Positions 6,357 to 13,031 of a DNA stretch of 13,207 nucleotides are shown here, piece after piece. Origin of the DNA: an uncultured Pedobacter sp. (GTDB lineage: Bacteria; Bacteroidota; Bacteroidia; Sphingobacteriales; Sphingobacteriaceae). The DNA is taken from positions 1 to 13,207 of the forward strand of contig CAMLDJ010000145.1 of assembly GCA_946478755.1 (NCBI GenBank), written 5' to 3'. The position numbers and the translations under genes are program-made. The first letter of the stretch is position 1; each line of letters starts with the position of its first letter. The notes under the pieces are model-generated. The model made no database searches and was not told the DNA's origin. It worked only from the letters and a program-made list of their open reading frames with translations.

Positions 6357-9161
6357 CTACAGGCATTCGTCAGCCAGGTACAATATGGATTCATAATTTT
6401 TGCTCACCGCGTCAGACATAGCCATTTCGCAGGTTTTAGCAGTAGAATAATAACCCTCATATTCATTTCTTTTCACTTCGCCGGCTTCAGGTGCTGTTGC
6501 GGCAGCAGTAAGTTCAGGAAAAAGAAATCCTCTATCGCCCGCCATGCCACAGCATCCTGCAGTCAACGGAACGTCCACTTTGTGTGCAAAACGCTCTGCG
6601 ATCTGAAACAACTTACTTTCGAGTCCCATCTTTTTCAGCGTACAAACCGGGTGCAGTACAATGCTGTCTTTTTTACGTATCTGTTTTAAAACAGGCAGTA
6701 CATGATCATACAGATAATCTATGCTATCGATAATGTTCATCTGATCAAAATGAGCCTTGTTCTCTTCGCTGAGCACCGTACGACAATGTTGCAAAGTATA
6801 GGTACAGGAACTAACATCCAGTACAACCGGTAGTTTCCCCCCGGAAGTCCAGTTCCATAGCTTGCTAACCGTCTCATTCGCAGTATATACATAAGCATCA
6901 TTATACCCTTTAGAAGAAAACAATTGTCCGCAGCAGCTACTATTGATATCATCAGGTATCAGGACGTCAATTCCGGCCTTAGCGGAAACACTCATGAACG
7001 TCTGCGGCACACTTTTCTTACCGTTTTTGGCTCCTCCCATCATTCTGTTGATACAGGTAGGAAAATACACGACCGAACCGGCACCGCTGCTTTTAATTTT
7101 CCCTTGAGTAGCCTGCAGCTGATTACTCCATAAAGGAACTGCAGGTATTATTTTCTTTAATCCGCCGGTGATGTTCCTCATCGTCGATTCGCCGAAAATC
7201 CGGTTTATACCGGCTCCAACCTTAACAGCCGAACCGACCACAAAGGCCGTGGTCCCAAAGTTTTTGGCAACCATTAAAGCCAGACTGTTCGCGGTCTTAC
7301 TGTGGCTTTCCCTTCTCAGGCGTTTCACCAGGTCGCCGGTATTGATGTCAACCGGACAAGCCGTGGCACACAAGCCATCCACCGCACAGGTATCCAGGCC
7401 ATCGTATTGGTATTCATTTACCAGCTGATCGAAATCACGTTTATTTCCCGCTGCCTTTAAGTTTGCCAGCTCCCTTCTCACCACAATTCTTTGTCTCGGG
7501 GTGGTAGTAATGTTACGGCTTGGACATTTATGTTCGCAGTATCCACACTCAATACACTTGTCAACCTCCTGTTCTACTGAAGGCAAAGGCTTTAAATTAA
7601 CGATATGTGCCTTTTTGTTTTCATTGATGATCACCCCGGGGTTCAGCAGGTTTTGCGGATCTATAACTGCTTTTAAAGCCTTCATGATCTGGTATGCCTC
7701 TCCACCCCATTCCGTTTCAATAAAAGGGGCCATATTTCTGCCCGTTCCGTGCTCTGCCTTTAAAGTACCGTCATAAGTCTCCACCACAAGTTTTACCACG
7801 TCCTGCATGAACAAGTCATAACGCTCAATCTCGGCTGCAGTATGAAAGGCCTGTGTGACCACAAAGTGGATATTACCATCCTTGGCATGGCCAAAAATGA
7901 TCGCTTCATGATAGGCATATTTCTTAAACAGCTGTTGGAGATCTAGAATTGCGTCCCCAAGCTTTGCTACCGGAAAAGCAATATCTTCGAGTATGACCGT
8001 AGTGCCGCTGGCCCTTACCGCGCCAACAGCCGGGAACATGCCTTTCCGCAATTTCCAGAAAAAGGCCTGTTCTTTTACATCCTCTGTAAACAATGGCGCC
8101 TCCAGCATAGATAAAGAAGGGGCAGAAGAAAGAAATACGTTTGTTTTTGCATGGAGTTCTTCCAGACTATTCGCCTGAAACTCCACCAGCAAAGCAGCCG
8201 CGGTTTCCGGCAAAGTCTTTAACCTTTCCGGCACACCCTTTAAGCTATCAATAGATCTTAAAGAAGCCCTGTCCATCAGTTCAACTGCCTCTGCACCAGA
8301 AAGTGTTAAGGGTATGATGGCCTGGCAGGCGGCATAAATATCAGGAAAATATAAAAAGGCAGTAGTTTTATAAGGATAATCCGGCACCGTTTTCATTACT
8401 GCTTCGGCAATAAAGCCAAGTGTGCCCTCTGCACCTATCAAAAGGTGCGCCAGTACATCCAGCGGATGCTGATGGTCAATAAACGCGTTGAGTGAATAGC
8501 CAACCGTATTTTTTGTTTCGTATTTCCTGCGGATCAGCCCATAAAGTGCTGTATTGCTTTTTAGCTGTTCCTGCATGCCTTGTATGGCATTGTAAATGTG
8601 GGCGCACTCTTGTTCAAACCGTGAATAGTCAACAGCATTTTCCGTAGTAAATGTATTGCCATCAGGTAAAATAAAGCGGATATGTTTAGTCGTATGATAA
8701 GAATTGAATTTTACCCCACAGCACATTCCGCTGGAATTGTTAGACAGGATCCCACCCATCATGGCCGCATCAATACTGGATGGATCCGGCCCGATCTTTC
8801 TTTTATATCGTTTTAAGTAGCCATTTACCATGCTTCCGGTAATGCCTGGCTGAACCCTTACCAGCTCACCATTTTCCTCTATAAGGATTTTATTCCAATA
8901 CTGGCTCAGATCCACAAGAATACCATCTGTAATGGACTGACCGGATAAACTGGTACCTCCCGTTCTGAAGGTTAAAGGAACCTGGTGCTCATGAGAGAAC
9001 CTGAACAAGGCAATAATTTCCGACTCCGCCACAGGCCGCACCACAGCCTTTGGCCGCAAATAATAAAAGCCTGCATCCGATGCATAAGCAACCAGATCAA
9101 TTAGCCGCACTTTAATGCGTGCTGCTGGTAAAATACCTTCTAAAAGTTTCCCAATCTCCAT
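6357..9161 (-). CDS. FAD/4Fe-4S D-2-hydroxyacid dehydrogenase (GlcD-GlcF fusion)
   Basis: A 934-residue flavo-iron-sulfur oxidoreductase joining a GlcD-like half and a GlcF-like half in one chain. Residues 35-265 form the FAD_binding_4 (PCMH) domain, with the FAD loop RTGGTSLSGQS (66-76), GPDPSSIDAAMMGG (124-137) and GAEGTLGF (243-250). The FAD-oxidase C-terminal domain follows, with FGHAKDGNIHF (423-433), EHGTGRN (470-476) and LLNPGVI (505-511). A ferredoxin-like segment has C536, C539, C542 and C546, then C592, D595, C598 and C602. Two CCG domains carry CCG at 743-745 and 870-872, with C703, C786, C840 and C911. The family oxidises D-lactate, glycolate or D-2-hydroxyglutarate and passes electrons to the respiratory chain, probably at the inner membrane face. 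E. coli YdiJ has the same layout. Which substrate applies here cannot be decided. Confidence 0.9.
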   Translation of the reverse strand: MEIGKLLEGILPAARIKVRLIDLVAYASDAGFYYLRPKAVVRPVAESEIIALFRFSHEHQVPLTFRTGGTSLSGQSITDGILVDLSQYWNKILIEENGELVRVQPGITGSMVNGYLKRYKRKIGPDPSSIDAAMMGGILSNNSSGMCCGVKFNSYHTTKHIRFILPDGNTFTTENAVDYSRFEQECAHIYNAIQGMQEQLKSNTALYGLIRRKYETKNTVGYSLNAFIDHQHPLDVLAHLLIGAEGTLGFIAEAVMKTVPDYPYKTTAFLYFPDIYAACQAIIPLTLSGAEAVELMDRASLRSIDSLKGVPERLKTLPETAAALLVEFQANSLEELHAKTNVFLSSAPSLSMLEAPLFTEDVKEQAFFWKLRKGMFPAVGAVRASGTTVILEDIAFPVAKLGDAILDLQQLFKKYAYHEAIIFGHAKDGNIHFVVTQAFHTAAEIERYDLFMQDVVKLVVETYDGTLKAEHGTGRNMAPFIETEWGGEAYQIMKALKAVIDPQNLLNPGVIINENKKAHIVNLKPLPSVEQEVDKCIECGYCEHKCPSRNITTTPRQRIVVRRELANLKAAGNKRDFDQLVNEYQYDGLDTCAVDGLCATACPVDINTGDLVKRLRRESHSKTANSLALMVAKNFGTTAFVVGSAVKVGAGINRIFGESTMRNITGGLKKIIPAVPLWSNQLQATQGKIKSSGAGSVVYFPTCINRMMGGAKNGKKSVPQTFMSVSAKAGIDVLIPDDINSSCCGQLFSSKGYNDAYVYTANETVSKLWNWTSGGKLPVVLDVSSCTYTLQHCRTVLSEENKAHFDQMNIIDSIDYLYDHVLPVLKQIRKKDSIVLHPVCTLKKMGLESKLFQIAERFAHKVDVPLTAGCCGMAGDRGFLFPELTAAATAPEAGEVKRNEYEGYYSTAKTCEMAMSDAVSKNYESILYLADECL

Positions 9162-9373
9162 TTAACAAAAAAATGCTTATCCAGGTCGATAAACCCAATA
9201 CAAATGCCTAACTATAAGCAAAGAAACCATTAAAAAATTAAAAATCTGAAGTTTTCTTATTGATTTTATTCTTTTAAGCTGCCTCTCCGCGTCAATTCCC
9301 AAATGCGTGTGCCCCTTTCCTCAATTTATCCGTTTCCAAATTCGCTTACAAGTTAATCATATAGGGGTTCTTC

Positions 9374-9417
9374 TCCAGTGGTTGTCCAGTGGCTATTCAG
9401 TGATCGTCCAGTTGGGG
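9374..9417. repeat. four direct repeats spaced exactly 11 bp apart (TCCAGTG)
   Basis: TCCAGTG-like heptamers begin at 9374, 9385, 9396 and 9407: tccagtg, tccagtg, ttcagtg and tccagtt. The step is exactly 11 bp each time, about one helical turn, so all four face the same side of the DNA. The 11-mer unit is roughly TCCAGTGGTTG. The array ends about 40 bp before the -7 box of the DUF6266-type gene, so it sits where an activator array would lie. This placement suggests a cooperative protein-binding site, but no known regulator is recognised. Confidence 0.7.
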
Positions 9418-9456
9418 TCTTTTAAATACTACTTAACATCTTTATTACTTCTGTAA

Positions 9457-9464
9457 TATCTTTG
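9457..9464 (+). promoter_or_regulatory. putative -7 box of the DUF6266-type gene
   Basis: TATCTTTG matches the Bacteroidota TAnnTTTG consensus exactly. It lies 73 nt before the ATG, predicting a leader of about 65 nt that contains the 16-bp palindrome. No TTG stands at the -33 position; the missing element fits a promoter that depends on an activator bound to the upstream 11-bp repeats, which is an inference. Confidence 0.5.
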
Positions 9465-9501
9465 AGATGAAGCAAACGGATCTGAAAAAAATTAGCTAGA
9501 T

Positions 9502-9517
9502 TTAATCAGCTGATTAA
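9502..9517. promoter_or_regulatory. 16-bp perfect palindrome in the DUF6266 leader
   Basis: TTAATCAGCTGATTAA is perfectly self-complementary and lies 20 nt before the start codon, downstream of the TATCTTTG box. It could be a dimeric repressor operator, or in RNA a 6-bp stem with an AGCT loop near the ribosome entry site. It has no T-run after it, so it does not look like a terminator. Confidence 0.5.
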
Positions 9518-9537
9518 TAACCTTTAAAACACAAACT

Positions 9538-10180
9538 ATGGCAATCTCAAAAGATGGTCCGTTAGGCCTATACAGTGGAAAAATTGGCCCAATATATGGC
9601 TATGTCCTAAACGGGAACCAAGTACTTCGGGCAGCGAGACATAAGTCAAATATTCCCAGGTCCGAAAAACAACTGGCCGTTCAGCAAAAACTTACGGTTT
9701 TTAACTACTTTTTTTACATACATCACCAATTATATTAATGTTGGTTTTACCCTGTCAGCCAGGAAAAGAAATATTAACCCTAATAATGCCGCAAAGTCTT
9801 ATAATTTAAGCAATGCCATTGCAGGGCAATATCCAGCTCAAATACTTGATTTTACTGCGGTAAGACTTACTGAGGGTAGTTTATCAGTAGCCAATAATCC
9901 GCAGGTAGTATCTGTAGCAAATGGCATTAAATTCAGCTGGAGCTACGATGTAAATGATCCCGATGGAAACCGGAAAGATAAAACTATGCTCATGGCTTAT
10001 TTTCCAGATAAGAAAATCGCCGTTTATTTGATTAGCGGGGTACAACGAGATAAGATGGAGGAAATTCTTTTTATAGATGACCAGTTAAAAGATGAAGAAG
10101 CAGAAACTTATATCTCTTTTGTAACGGACGATAGAAAAGCCATATCGAATAGTATTTATACTGGCAGGATTACGTTCTAG
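9538..10180 (+). pseudogene. DUF6266-family protein gene, frameshifted at T7
   Basis: The first frame (MAISKDGPLGLYSGKIGPIYGYVLNG) reads to a stop at 9736-9738 after 66 residues. From 9716 a second frame reads on without a stop to TAG at 10178-10180 (TYITNYINVGFTLSARKRNI, ending SFVTDDRKAISNSIYTGRITF). Together they match the DUF6266 pattern: a Gly-rich start, EKQLAVQQKL, NVGF, SYNLSNAIAGQYP, and a late SFVTDD...SNSIYTG. The switch falls in seven T at 9709-9715; six T would give one continuous protein of 213 residues. No signal peptide is visible. It is the only larger plus-strand gene here, and it faces obg convergently. It may be a true pseudogene, a slippage-controlled gene or an assembly error. 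The family's function is unknown. Confidence 0.75.
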
Positions 10181-10287
10181 CCTAAATTCATTTTAATAAA
10201 AATCCTTCTCCAAATATTATTGGACATTCTTCGTTTTTTTTATAATTACCTGGATACCGGCTCCACAGAATAGCTAATGGTTGAATC

Positions 10288-11286
10288 CTAGCGGGCGTTT
10301 ATTGACTCCCAAAGCATATCTTTTAACTGGATCAATCCCTTCTGTGCTACCGATGAGATAAAAATTGCCGGAATTTTTGGCAGGTCCTTTTTCATTTCGG
10401 CCATCAGTTCTTCATCCAGCATGTCCGACTTGGTAATGGCCAGTAGGTGCGGCTTTTGCATCAGTTCTGAATTATAGTCTTTCAGCTCGGACTTTAAAAT
10501 TTCGTACTCCTCTGTTATGCTCCGGTGTGTATCGGCGGGCACCATAAACAGCAATACAGAATTACGCTCAATATGGCGAAGGAAACGAAAACCAAGGCCT
10601 TTACCTTTAGAAGCCCCTTCTATGATCCCCGGAATGTCGGCCATCACAAAAGATTTACTATCGCGGTACGACACAATGCCGAGGTTCGGCACTAAGGTGG
10701 TAAAAGGGTAATCGGCAATTTCAGGTTTAGCAGCGGAAAGCACAGATAACAAAGTGGATTTACCCGCATTTGGAAAACCAACCAGACCAACATCAGCAAG
10801 TACCTTCAGCTCTAGTACAACCCATTCTTCTCTTCCCGCTTCACCTGGCTGCGCAAAACGAGGGGTTTGCAGGGTTGGTGTTTTAAAATGCCAATTGCCT
10901 AAACCACCCCGCCCGCCCGGGGTAAGGATTTTGGTCTCCCCATCTGCTGTGATCTCGAAGATCACCTCCCCAGTTTCTGCATCTTTGGCAATGGTACCCA
11001 GGGGAACATCCAGAATCTCATCCTTACCGGATTTTCCGGTTGATGTTCCGCTTGAACCGGGTAAACCGTCAGGCGCAATGATATGCTTGCGATATTTTAA
11101 ATGCAGTAAAGTCCAGAACTGGGAGTTGCCCCTCAGGATAATGTGACCGCCACGGCCACCATCACCACCATCCGGACCGCCTGTAGAAGTCCTTATATCA
11201 CGGTGCAAGTGTGCAGAGCCTGCCCCTCCTTTACCGGAACGGCAGCATATTTTAACATAATCTACAAAATTGGAACCTTGTGACAT
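10288..11286 (-). CDS. obgE: Obg/CgtA GTPase, ribosome assembly
   Basis: A 332-residue essential GTPase that binds the 50S subunit during assembly and links GTP and ppGpp status to growth. The glycine-rich Obg fold covers residues 1-162, with many G-G-x motifs ([13 protein letters not shown] near 36-48, [10 protein letters not shown] near 122-131). The G domain follows: G1 GFPNAGKST (170-178), G2 TT (196-197), G3 DIPG (217-220), G4 TKSD (285-288, common in Bacteroidota in place of NKxD), and G5 near SSVAQKG (311-317). It ends right after the G domain without the extra OCT domain of some Firmicutes homologues. It lies downstream of adk on the same strand, with a 74-bp gap holding a hairpin. 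The start [13 protein letters not shown] is typical of the family, preceded by AGAGAAG, which may serve as a Shine-Dalgarno sequence. Confidence 0.97.
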   Translation of the reverse strand: MSQGSNFVDYVKICCRSGKGGAGSAHLHRDIRTSTGGPDGGDGGRGGHIILRGNSQFWTLLHLKYRKHIIAPDGLPGSSGTSTGKSGKDEILDVPLGTIAKDAETGEVIFEITADGETKILTPGGRGGLGNWHFKTPTLQTPRFAQPGEAGREEWVVLELKVLADVGLVGFPNAGKSTLLSVLSAAKPEIADYPFTTLVPNLGIVSYRDSKSFVMADIPGIIEGASKGKGLGFRFLRHIERNSVLLFMVPADTHRSITEEYEILKSELKDYNSELMQKPHLLAITKSDMLDEELMAEMKKDLPKIPAIFISSVAQKGLIQLKDMLWESINAR

Positions 11287-11313
11287 AATCTTCTCTGTTT
11301 TTTATAAATAACA

Positions 11314-11344
11314 ATAGCGGGCAGTAGTCAATCTGTCCCGCTAT
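11314..11344 (-). terminator. hairpin between adk and obg, possible terminator
   Basis: ATAGCGGG (11314-11321) pairs perfectly with CCCGCTAT (11337-11344), and an inner CAG/CTG extends the stem to 11 bp with one bulged base and an 8-nt loop. On the minus strand it is followed by TGTTATTTAT, only a weak U-tract. It could end or weaken transcription after adk, or be an mRNA processing or stability element within an adk-obg transcript. Confidence 0.5.
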
Positions 11345-11360
11345 CAGTAATGTTTTTGTA

Positions 11361-11930
11361 CTAGTATTTATCGATCACTGCACATAAGTTTGCAAAGATA
11401 TCATCGATCTTACCGATACCATTTACTTTGCTCAATTTGTTTTGTGCTTCGTAATAAGGCAAAACATGTATGGTTTTGCTAAAATATTCTTCAATACGTT
11501 TTTGAAGTTTGTCCGCCTGATCATCAAGCCGACCGGTTTCCAGCTGCCGCTGTGCAATACGTTTCGTCAGCTCTTCCTGATCTACGTCCAGTGCAATTAC
11601 GCCTGCAATACTGGTTCCCTTACTTTGTAAAAATTCATCCAATGCCGCTGCCTGTGGCACTGTACGGGGAAACCCATCAAAAATAAATCCTTTGGCCTGC
11701 GGGTTTTTATCCACTTCCTCTTCCAGCATAGCGATGGTAATTTCGTCAGGCACCAATTGCCCTTCAGCAATCAAAGCACTCACCCTTTGTCCCAGGGCCG
11801 ATTGATTTTTAATGTGTGCCCTGAAGAGATCACCTGTTGAGATGTGGATCAATTGATATGTTTCAATCAATTTTTCAGATTGGGTGCCTTTGCCTGCACC
11901 CGGTGGGCCAAAGAGAACAAAATTCAGCAT
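11361..11930 (-). CDS. adk: adenylate kinase, short-lid form
   Basis: A 189-residue enzyme that interconverts ATP + AMP and 2 ADP, setting the adenylate balance in the cytoplasm. The P-loop is GPPGAGKGT (8-16), the AMP site includes STGDLFR (31-37) and FDGFPRT (84-90), and the lid-side arginine region is near RIAQRQLETGRLDD (124-137). The zinc-type lid insertion is absent, so this is the short form common in Bacteroidota. The frame continues upstream to 12029, but the family begins at MLNFVLFGPPGAGKG, which fixes the start at 11930. The added 33 residues would also cross a terminator-like hairpin at 11954-11978. There is no clear Shine-Dalgarno sequence; a TAACTTTA near-match to the -7 box lies just before the start. 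Confidence 0.96.
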   Translation of the reverse strand: MLNFVLFGPPGAGKGTQSEKLIETYQLIHISTGDLFRAHIKNQSALGQRVSALIAEGQLVPDEITIAMLEEEVDKNPQAKGFIFDGFPRTVPQAAALDEFLQSKGTSIAGVIALDVDQEELTKRIAQRQLETGRLDDQADKLQKRIEEYFSKTIHVLPYYEAQNKLSKVNGIGKIDDIFANLCAVIDKY

Positions 11931-11953
11931 TTGGGTTGTCTTTAAAGTTAAAA

Positions 11954-11978
11954 AGCCTTCTGCCAGCGGCGTAAGGCT
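11954..11978 (-). terminator. terminator-like hairpin just upstream of adk
   Basis: On the minus strand AGCCTT and AAGGCT form a 6-bp stem; inside the 13-nt loop GCC and GGC can pair as well, and the structure is followed by TTTTAACTTT. It ends about 20 nt before the adk start codon. It could terminate transcripts entering from the PPIase side or act as an attenuator in the adk leader. The T-run is short, so strength is uncertain. Confidence 0.45.
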
Positions 11979-12071
11979 AAAATACCTATTCAATTCATTC
12001 ATCACGCCCCTTCCATTTTTCAATTTCATTAAATCAGGAAAAAGAAAACAGGGAGGTTAGTTTTGAGGTTG

Positions 12072-12079
12072 CAAATATA
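12072..12079 (-). promoter_or_regulatory. adk: putative -7 box upstream of adk
   Basis: On the minus strand this reads TATATTTG, a full TAnnTTTG match, in very AT-rich DNA about 141 nt before the adk start. A TGG, not TTG, lies 20 nt upstream. If used, the adk mRNA would have a leader of roughly 135 nt that includes the hairpin at 11954-11978. Confidence 0.4.
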
Positions 12080-12125
12080 TAATTATTAATTTAGTATATC
12101 CATTTTTTTACAAATACGCCTCCCA

Positions 12126-12147
12126 TACCTGGATCCTGATCCAGGTA
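12126..12147. repeat. 22-bp palindrome with 10-bp arms
   Basis: TACCTGGATC and its exact reverse complement GATCCAGGTA are separated by only CT. It lies about 47 bp upstream of the TATATTTG box on the adk side and about 130 bp after the PPIase stop. The arms pair perfectly, but no T-run follows on either strand, so an operator is as likely as a terminator. Confidence 0.6.
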
Positions 12148-12251
12148 CCCGGTCTGTAAAAATCTGCGCCTTATTTATTTTTCATAGCATCTATTTGCTT
12201 TTGTGCCCAAGCGTTCGAAACCTCGGTTCATTGCTGTTTGCGCATGTAAAA

Positions 12252-12266
12252 CATGATGGTTTCAAT
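12252..12266. repeat. 15-bp direct repeat flanking the PPIase gene, left copy
   Basis: CATGATGGTTTCAAT occurs here and again at 13017-13031, on either side of the PPIase gene; both are preceded by TGTAAA with one to two bases between. Read on the minus strand both copies encode IETIM in an open frame. The pair suggests a local duplication or recombination junction. Confidence 0.6.
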
Positions 12267-12275
12267 GGCTTAGCA

Positions 12276-12962
12276 TTATAGTGCAGGCCGCAGTTTTAAT
12301 TCTTTATTGAGCTTTTGGCATTCCTTTTTAGAAAGCACAACAGGATTAAAAACAACAGGACTCAGTGGTACATCATTTTTATCTGTGGCTACCTGATTTA
12401 TAGCATCTGCCACTTCCATTCCTGCTACAATTTCGCCGAAAATTGTATAATCCTGATCAAGATGCGGTATACCGCCAGTCGTCTTATATGCTTCCCTTTG
12501 GTTTGCCGGAATCTTTATTTTCTTTTTTGTTTCCACTGCGTCTAGCTGCGCATCTGTTTGCTTTTTGCCCGTCACCAGGTAAATCTGCGTAAAGTAGGAG
12601 GCTTTTTCCGCATTGTCATCTCTGCCCGCTCCCAACGTCCCTTTCTTATGAAATAATCCAGGCTTAAGTTCTGCAGGAAAACGTTTAACACCCAATTCAG
12701 GATGTCGTTTTTCCCTGTTCAATATGGTATCGTCAAGTTCCCCGCCCTGGCTTACAAAGGATTTAATGACACGGTTAAATGCTGCATTTTTGTACAACCC
12801 TTTTTTAATGCCGTTCAAAAACATATCCCTGTGCTTTGGCGTTTCGTCGTATAACATAATGGTAATGTCTCCTTTGCTGGTTAGGAAACGTACAAATGTG
12901 GACTGCCCTTTAACTAAAGGAACAATCAGCACGAGGAGCAGGGAAAATATAAATTTTTTCAT
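12276..12962 (-). CDS. cyclophilin-type peptidyl-prolyl cis-trans isomerase, exported
   Basis: A 228-residue protein with an N-terminal signal sequence (MKKFIFSLLLVLIVPLVKG, cleavage near QS at 20-21) and a cyclophilin domain. FNRVIKSFVSQGGE (62-75) holds the catalytic Arg64 and Gln72 of the FxRVIxxFxxQGG signature. ASYFTQIYLVTG (121-132) matches the SQFFI strand, and YTIFGEIVAGMEVADAI (172-188) matches the conserved VFGKV region. A lysine-rich stretch at about 133-160, before the last conserved block, is an insertion relative to small cyclophilins. It should speed proline isomerisation during protein folding in the periplasm. The frame extends upstream to a TTG at 13046, but the ATG at 12962 is chosen because it places the signal peptide at the N-terminus. 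The usual active-site His is Asn63 here, as in some bacterial members. Confidence 0.92.
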   Translation of the reverse strand: MKKFIFSLLLVLIVPLVKGQSTFVRFLTSKGDITIMLYDETPKHRDMFLNGIKKGLYKNAAFNRVIKSFVSQGGELDDTILNREKRHPELGVKRFPAELKPGLFHKKGTLGAGRDDNAEKASYFTQIYLVTGKKQTDAQLDAVETKKKIKIPANQREAYKTTGGIPHLDQDYTIFGEIVAGMEVADAINQVATDKNDVPLSPVVFNPVVLSKKECQKLNKELKLRPAL

Positions 12963-13016
12963 CTGTATATAACTGTTTTTTATCGGTGATGAAGCTATCA
13001 TTTGCAAGTGTAAACT

Positions 13017-13031
13017 CATGATGGTTTCAAT
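13017..13031. repeat. 15-bp direct repeat flanking the PPIase gene, right copy
   Basis: Second copy of CATGATGGTTTCAAT, 55 bp upstream of the PPIase start. A CATCTATTTGC 11-mer at 13034-13044 next to it also recurs, at 12188-12198. The remaining 160 bp to the window edge are AT-rich, and I see no gene in them. Confidence 0.6.

Larger units (their letters stand above)
9162..9537. other. 376-bp AT-rich divergent intergenic region
   Basis: This gap separates the minus-strand dehydrogenase start from the plus-strand DUF6266-type gene. No open frame of convincing composition lies in it. The left part (about 9162-9290) is AT-rich and should hold the dehydrogenase promoter, though no clean TAnnTTTG was found there. 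The right part holds the phased 11-bp repeats, a TATCTTTG box and a 16-bp palindrome, each listed separately. Confidence 0.7.
11931..12275. other. 345-bp spacer between the PPIase gene and adk
   Basis: The spacer contains, from right to left as the minus strand is read: a short repeat shared with the DNA upstream of the PPIase gene (12252-12266), a short possible coding remnant ending in a stop at 12171, a 22-bp imperfectly spaced palindrome (12126-12147), a TATATTTG promoter box (12072-12079) and a terminator-like hairpin (11954-11978). No complete gene of normal composition was found. Confidence 0.65.

Noticed and set aside
6737..8178. Several 60-90 codon frames on either strand within the dehydrogenase gene
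   Set aside because: They are out-of-frame readings of a well-supported 934-codon gene, with no domain-like content of their own.
9374..9417. CRISPR-like array
   Set aside because: The units are 7-11 bp with no spacers of the right size, and no cas genes are present.
9986..10180. A separate 64-residue gene starting at 9986
   Set aside because: It is the last part of the longer second frame of the DUF6266-type gene, which is open from 9716; the internal ATG is not needed.
10214..10241. Rho-independent terminator between the DUF6266-type gene and obg
   Set aside because: There is a T8 run at 10234-10241, but the only stem before it is CCAA/TTGG and lies 10 nt away; too weak to call.
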